A DNA stretch of 64,000 nt. Source: Filimonas zeae. GTDB taxonomy: Bacteria; Bacteroidota; Bacteroidia; Chitinophagales; Chitinophagaceae. Location: the NCBI RefSeq assembly GCF_014641615.1, contig NZ_BMIB01000003.1, positions 1,364,001 to 1,428,000 on the forward strand. The letters are read 5' to 3'. The notes beneath the pieces are model-generated. The model was not told the DNA's origin and made no database searches. It saw only the letters and a list, made by a program, of their open reading frames with translations. The position numbers were made by a program, and so were the translations under genes. Of the stretch, positions 61,711 to 64,000 are shown piece after piece. Positions within the stretch are counted from its first letter, which is position 1. Each line of letters starts with the position of its first letter.

Positions 61711-62289
61711 TTAGAAAAAAAGTAAAAAAAGTATCGCCAGCGGTATTACCACCCCTTTTTCCAGCAGATATTGACGGATACGGAGTACGCTCTGGTGCAG
61801 CGAATTGCTTACAGTTTGTGGCGCTACGCCCAGCTGTTGTGCAATTTCGGGCACCTTTAAACCCTGGTTGCGGTGCAGTTCATAAATTTCCCTGCTACGG
61901 GGTGTCAGCTGCAGAATGGCTTCCTGTACCAGCAAACGGGTTTCTCTGAAATGCAGCAGTTGTTCCGGCCCGTTATCGCCACCTGCCAGCTGTATAGCGG
62001 CAGTATGGTTACGGGCTTCTTCCTTCTGCAGTTTCTGCAGCCAGGTATAGCAACGGTTGTAAGTGATTTTAAAAATCCAGTTACGGGGGTTTTCCACAGC
62101 GGGCAGCTTATCACGGTTTAGCCAGAGGTTCAGAAACACCTCCTGTAGTATGTCTTTTACATAGATTTCTGTTCCAAGCACTCCTGCTACCGCTGCACGC
62201 ACCTGCGGCACATAACAACGGAACAGCGTTTCAAATGCCCCTTCATCTCCCTCCGCAATACGCTGAAACAATGCTTTCTCATTATGCAT
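61711..62289 (-). CDS. ECF sigma factor, RpoE-like (locus C)
   Basis: 192 residues from MHNEKALFQRIAEGDEGAFE; an upstream open frame to 62547 is not coding-like and overlaps the divergent gene. Region 2 (YVKDILQEVFLNLWLNRDKL) and region 4 (LQLTPRSREIYELHRNQGLKVPEIAQQLGVAPQTVSNSL) are typical. A hydrophobic tail (VVIPLAILFLLFF) is characteristic of SusCD-linked ECF factors. First gene of locus C. Confidence 0.92.
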   Translation of the reverse strand: MHNEKALFQRIAEGDEGAFETLFRCYVPQVRAAVAGVLGTEIYVKDILQEVFLNLWLNRDKLPAVENPRNWIFKITYNRCYTWLQKLQKEEARNHTAAIQLAGGDNGPEQLLHFRETRLLVQEAILQLTPRSREIYELHRNQGLKVPEIAQQLGVAPQTVSNSLHQSVLRIRQYLLEKGVVIPLAILFLLFF

Positions 62290-62493
62290 CAAAGAATCTG
62301 ACAATCTACCTGCTCGCTTTATCTGAATCTTAAAGGAAGTAAAAGTAATGGAAATCAGGCAGAACCAGCTTCCCCCCCTTTTTTCCGGTGCCAGATAATT
62401 CATCAGATGCACGGGAATACGCTCCGGTTTGGCAGCGCTGCCTGCTACGGCATGATTCTTATAGCTAGCATCATCAGCCATAGCACCATTACC

Positions 62494-63267
62494 ATGCACA
62501 CCATACGAATAGGCACCAGCAATATTGTGCTTCCGGGTAACAAACAAAGCTTTCCGGAAGAATACCGGTCCGCAAGCCGGTTAACCTACTATGCCTCACT
62601 GTTCAATACCCTGGAGGTAAACAGCAGTTTTTATAAGGTACCCCAGCCTGAAACTTTTGCACGCTGGGCTGCGGAAGTACCGGACAATTTTCGATTTACC
62701 GTAAAATTGTGGAAAGGCATTACACATGCCAGAGCACTGGCCTGGCAGGAACAGGATGTGATAAAGTTTATGCAGGCCGCCCGGCAACTGGGCAATAAAA
62801 AGGGCTGTTTATTGATACAGTTTCCGGCATCTGTTACAGTCGATTATGTTGCACCGGTAAAACAGTTGCTGCAGTTAGTACGCAGGCACAATCCACATAA
62901 CGAGTGGCATACCGTGGTAGAGTTCCGGCATACCGGCTGGTATACCCCGCAGACATACCAGATGCTCAACCAGCAACATTGCTCTATCGTACTGCACGAT
63001 AAAAGCCGTTCTGCCACCATGCAGCTGAATGAGCATGCTTCCGTAGCCTTTATACGCTTTCATGGCACAGATGATAATTATGGCGGCACTTATACCACCG
63101 CCCACCTGCAGGCTGTTCACCAGCAAATGCAGCAATGGTTACAGGCCGGAAAGCAGGTATACGCCTACTTTAACAACACCCTGGGTACCGCTTATGAAGA
63201 TGCGATGCTATTGAAAAACATTGCCACAACATCAGAACAGCACAGGACGGGGCAATTAAAACAATAG
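62494..63267 (+). CDS. DUF72-family protein
   Basis: 257 residues from MHTIRIGTSNIVLPGNKQSF; the earlier ATG at 62407 overlaps the upstream region of the sigma gene. YYASLFNTLEVNSSFYKVPQ, FRFTVKLWKGITHAR, VVEFRHTGWYTPQTYQML and AFIRFHGTDDNYGGTYT are DUF72 blocks, giving a TIM-barrel-like protein of unknown activity. Cytoplasmic. Divergent from locus C and 16 bp before the GH43-like gene. Confidence 0.9.
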   Translation: MHTIRIGTSNIVLPGNKQSFPEEYRSASRLTYYASLFNTLEVNSSFYKVPQPETFARWAAEVPDNFRFTVKLWKGITHARALAWQEQDVIKFMQAARQLGNKKGCLLIQFPASVTVDYVAPVKQLLQLVRRHNPHNEWHTVVEFRHTGWYTPQTYQMLNQQHCSIVLHDKSRSATMQLNEHASVAFIRFHGTDDNYGGTYTTAHLQAVHQQMQQWLQAGKQVYAYFNNTLGTAYEDAMLLKNIATTSEQHRTGQLKQ

Positions 63268-63283
63268 CGCATTTTTACCATCT

Positions 63284-64000
63284 ATGATAAGGTTGAATAA
63301 GGCAAGCCATATGCGCTTTTTAACTACAGGTGTACTACTTCTTTGCTTATGCATTACCGCTTATAACAGCCATGCACAGCGAGGCACCATTCAGAACGAT
63401 GTTTTCCGGAATACACAGGATGGGCAGCCCGTCTATAGCCAGGGCGGCGGCATATTCCGTTTTACCAATCCGGCTACCGGCAAGGCCCGGTATTACTGGT
63501 ATGGGGTGCATTATAAAGAAGCGGAACAGTACCGTCATGATCCATCGGTTACCTATGCGCGCAATACATTTGAATCTGTTACCTGCTACGGCTCAGATGA
63601 TCTGGTTAACTGGACTTTTGAAAAAGATGTGATAACCAAAGAAGAAATGAACCGCAACAGCCGCCCTACGTGGGTAGGCCGCCTGGGGGTAGCTTATATC
63701 TCCTCTATAAATCAATATGCCTTGTTTGTGCAGCATGGGGGCAAAGTAGGCATACTTACTGCCAGCTCCCCCACCGGCAACTTTACCTGGCACCAGGAAA
63801 TTAGTATGGAAAGCATTATCGGCACCAGCAACACCGGCGACCAAACGGTGTTTACCGATGAAGACAACGGCAAATCGTACCTCATCTACTCCTATGGCAA
63901 AGGCCGTAACAAAATCTATATTTCTGAAATTGGCGTAAAAGAGGGTAAAGTAAATATACTCAACTGCAACCAGGTATTTCAGGGCGCCAGCCGCGAAGGC
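63284..64000 (+). CDS. GH43-like glycoside hydrolase, 3' end outside window
   Basis: 239 codons visible with no stop. The start MIRLNKASHMRFLTTGVLLL gives a signal peptide (cleavage near SHAQRGT); MRFLTTGVLL at 63311 is an alternative. QDGQPVYSQGGGIFRF, YYWYGVHYKE, YGSDDLVNWTFEKDVI, SRPTWVGRLGVAYISSINQY and GDQTVFTDEDNGKSYLIYS match the repeated blades of the five-bladed beta-propeller of GH43 and related exo-galactanase enzymes. The catalytic acids cannot all be identified. Probably secreted or periplasmic. Confidence 0.82.
   Translation, partial: MIRLNKASHMRFLTTGVLLLCLCITAYNSHAQRGTIQNDVFRNTQDGQPVYSQGGGIFRFTNPATGKARYYWYGVHYKEAEQYRHDPSVTYARNTFESVTCYGSDDLVNWTFEKDVITKEEMNRNSRPTWVGRLGVAYISSINQYALFVQHGGKVGILTASSPTGNFTWHQEISMESIIGTSNTGDQTVFTDEDNGKSYLIYSYGKGRNKIYISEIGVKEGKVNILNCNQVFQGASREG

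Noticed and set aside
1..64000. tRNA, rRNA or known riboswitch
   Set aside because: No cloverleaf, conserved rRNA stretch or recognisable riboswitch core was seen on reading either strand; a covariance-model search would be the decisive check.

Overview
The window comes from a Bacteroidota chromosome, most likely family Chitinophagaceae. Three features point there: three ECF-sigma / FecR anti-sigma / TonB-receptor sets, two of them with SusD lipoproteins; secreted lipoproteins with short Cys lipoboxes; and promoter-like boxes of the TAnnTTTG / TAnnTTCG type with little Shine-Dalgarno signal. No rRNA, tRNA, CRISPR array or intact transposase was seen.

Layout. 0-11 kb: a sensor kinase cut by the window edge, an MBL/rhodanese sulfur enzyme, a PAP2 phosphatase, a TPR sensor kinase, a subtilase, a retropepsin-like protein and a coiled-coil membrane protein. 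11-20 kb: small metabolic and stress genes (DoxX-like, alpha/beta hydrolase, desaturase, DsbA-like, Mn catalase, SPW-type membrane protein, response regulator) with a GH16-like lipoprotein in a rearranged patch at 13.6-16 kb full of gene fragments. 20-24 kb: a GH2 enzyme joined directly to a duplicated 3' end of the GH16 gene, then a GAF kinase. 24-31 kb: SusD, SusC, FecR and sigma (locus A). 31-37 kb: Sel1 protein, aldo/keto reductase, ABM-domain protein, a two-gene DUF6934-like operon, and a four-gene phage-like cassette preceded by a 65-bp tandem repeat array. 37-45 kb: a possible RteC-like protein, a glycosyltransferase/glycosidase pair, an AraC-cupin-Omp85-bestrophin operon and a DUF892 ferritin-like protein. 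45-50 kb: sigma, FecR and a TonB receptor interrupted by an in-frame stop (locus B). 50-52 kb: a second AraC-bestrophin copy in which cupin and Omp85 genes have been lost, leaving a short in-frame cupin scar. 52-62 kb: sigma, FecR, SusC, SusD, DUF4843-like, PKD-like lipoprotein and TlpA-like thioredoxin (locus C). 62-64 kb: a DUF72 protein and the start of a GH43-like enzyme.

How it works together. Loci A, B and C fit ligand-responsive outer-membrane uptake: a receptor senses its ligand, FecR releases the sigma factor, and the operon is induced. GH16, GH2, GH1-like and GH43-like enzymes indicate glycan use, but none lies inside a SusCD operon here. Mn catalase, DsbA-like protein, DUF892 protein and the MBL/rhodanese enzyme form an oxidative and sulfur-stress theme. 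The most unusual structures are the phage-like cassette with its 65-bp minisatellite, the AraC-bestrophin duplication with deletion scar, the GH16 3' duplication, and the nonsense-interrupted receptor. All family names come from reading motifs; no database search was possible.
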